This document shows, piece by piece, positions 12,464-13,176 of a stretch of 13,176 nucleotides of DNA. Position 1 is the first letter of the stretch. Every line of letters begins with the position of its first letter. The stretch is taken from assembly GCA_021845835.1 (NCBI GenBank), contig JAJZVE010000056.1:1-13176 (forward strand). The letters run 5' to 3'. This DNA is from Pseudomonadota bacterium. Its GTDB lineage: Bacteria; Pseudomonadota; Alphaproteobacteria; Acetobacterales; Acetobacteraceae. Below the pieces are notes generated by a model that worked only from the letters and a program-made list of their open reading frames with translations, had not been told where the DNA came from and ran no database searches. Position numbers and translations under genes: made by a program.

Positions 12464-13176
12464 ATGAGCATCTCCACCCCCTTCATCCGCCGCCCGATCG
12501 GCACCTCGCTGCTGATGGCGGCGATCCTGCTGATCGGCATTGCCGCCTATCCGCTGCTGCCGGTGGCGCCGCTGCCGCGCGTCGATTTCCCGACCATCCA
12601 GGTGAACGCCCAGCTTCCCGGCGCCAGCCCGGAGACGATGGCCTCCTCCGTCGCGCAGCCGCTGGAACGCCAGTTCGCGCAGATCCCCGGGGTGGCGCAG
12701 CTCACTTCGGTGAGCGTGCTCGGCCAGTCCTCGATCACGGTGCAGTTCGACCTCAGCCGCAACATCGACGCTGCGGCGCAGGACATCCAGGCCGCGATCA
12801 ACGCGGCGGGCGGGCAGTTGCCGAAGAACATGCCCAGTCCGCCGAACTACTGGAAGGTCAATCCGTCGGACGCGCCGATCCTGATCCTGTCCGCGACCTC
12901 CGACAACCTGCCGATGACGGTGGTGAACGACTACGCCGACAACGTGCTGTCGCAGCAATTGTCGCAGGTGGCCGGCGTTTCCGAGGTGTGGATCGGCGGC
13001 CAGCAGAAGCCGGCGGTGCGCGTGCGGATCGACCCGGCGCGCCTCGCCGCGATGGGGCTGACGCTGGAGGACGTGCGCAACATGCTGGTGAACGCGACCG
13101 TCGATGCGCCGAAAGGCGCGATCGACGGGCGCACCCGCACCTACACGCTATACGACAACGACCAGCTGACCCGTGC
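12464..13176 (+). CDS. mdtB: RND multidrug efflux permease, MdtB/MuxB type (5' part, cut by window edge)
   Basis: The first 237 codons of a proton-driven inner-membrane pump that is normally about 1,030 residues are visible. It begins MSISTPFIRRPIGTSLL, with the first transmembrane helix at about 13-36, then the signature LPRVDFPTIQV (37-47), PGASPETMASSVAQPLE (52-68) and the porter subdomain. PSPPNYWKVNPSDAPILILS (124-143) is a phrase typical of the MdtB/MdtC group rather than AcrB. There is no frameshift in the visible part. The start at 12464 has AGGG 10 nt upstream, and the N-terminus lines up with family starts. The partner MdtC-like gene, if any, would lie beyond the window. MdtABC-type pumps export compounds such as bile salts and novobiocin in enterobacteria; the substrate here is unknown. 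Confidence 0.95.
   Translation, partial: MSISTPFIRRPIGTSLLMAAILLIGIAAYPLLPVAPLPRVDFPTIQVNAQLPGASPETMASSVAQPLERQFAQIPGVAQLTSVSVLGQSSITVQFDLSRNIDAAAQDIQAAINAAGGQLPKNMPSPPNYWKVNPSDAPILILSATSDNLPMTVVNDYADNVLSQQLSQVAGVSEVWIGGQQKPAVRVRIDPARLAAMGLTLEDVRNMLVNATVDAPKGAIDGRTRTYTLYDNDQLTR

Overview
The window is very GC-rich, uses GC-rich third codon positions throughout, and is densely packed with genes. Protein content (IclR regulator, HAAT-type ABC importer, Hint_2 protein, MdtA/MdtB-type RND pump) fits an environmental alphaproteobacterium, with Acetobacteraceae or a relative as the best guess. That assignment is an inference from gene content and composition. No tRNA, rRNA, CRISPR array, integrase or transposase was seen.

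Region A (1-8201) looks like one catabolic uptake cassette. Leftward lie a Gfo/Idh/MocA dehydrogenase (410-1459) and an IclR regulator cut by the window edge (1-354). Rightward lie a Tat-exported substrate-binding protein (1632-2906), a LivH-type permease (2994-3863), one 847-residue protein fusing LivM, LivG and LivF (3860-6403), and a flavin oxidoreductase related to 3-ketosteroid dehydrogenases (6459-8201). The divergent intergenic region (1460-1631) holds a perfect IclR-like palindrome placed exactly in the 17-bp spacer of a good leftward promoter, plus a weaker copy about three helical turns away. The likely logic is that a small molecule is sensed by IclR, imported by the ABC system and oxidised by the two oxidoreductases. 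The substrate cannot be read from the sequence.

Region B (8202-11150) holds unrelated genes. A hairpin separates the flavoprotein from a convergent Hint-domain protein (8238-9167) whose N-terminal half is far less GC-rich than its C-terminal half. Divergent from it is an N-formylglutamate amidohydrolase-family gene (9308-10156). It is followed by a strong hairpin whose T-run lies on the minus strand. Upstream of that run on the minus strand are a promoter-like sequence, a 5' stem-loop and an exposed UCCUCCC, which together make a credible small RNA of about 87 nt. A secreted SLT-type transglycosylase follows (10350-11150).

Region C (11201-13176) is an RND efflux operon: an MdtA-type periplasmic adaptor, a 180-bp island of palindromes, and the first 237 codons of an MdtB-type pump running off the window.

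The most notable items are the LivM-LivG-LivF triple fusion, the IclR-type operator and promoter arrangement, and the candidate anti-Shine-Dalgarno small RNA at 10160-10246.
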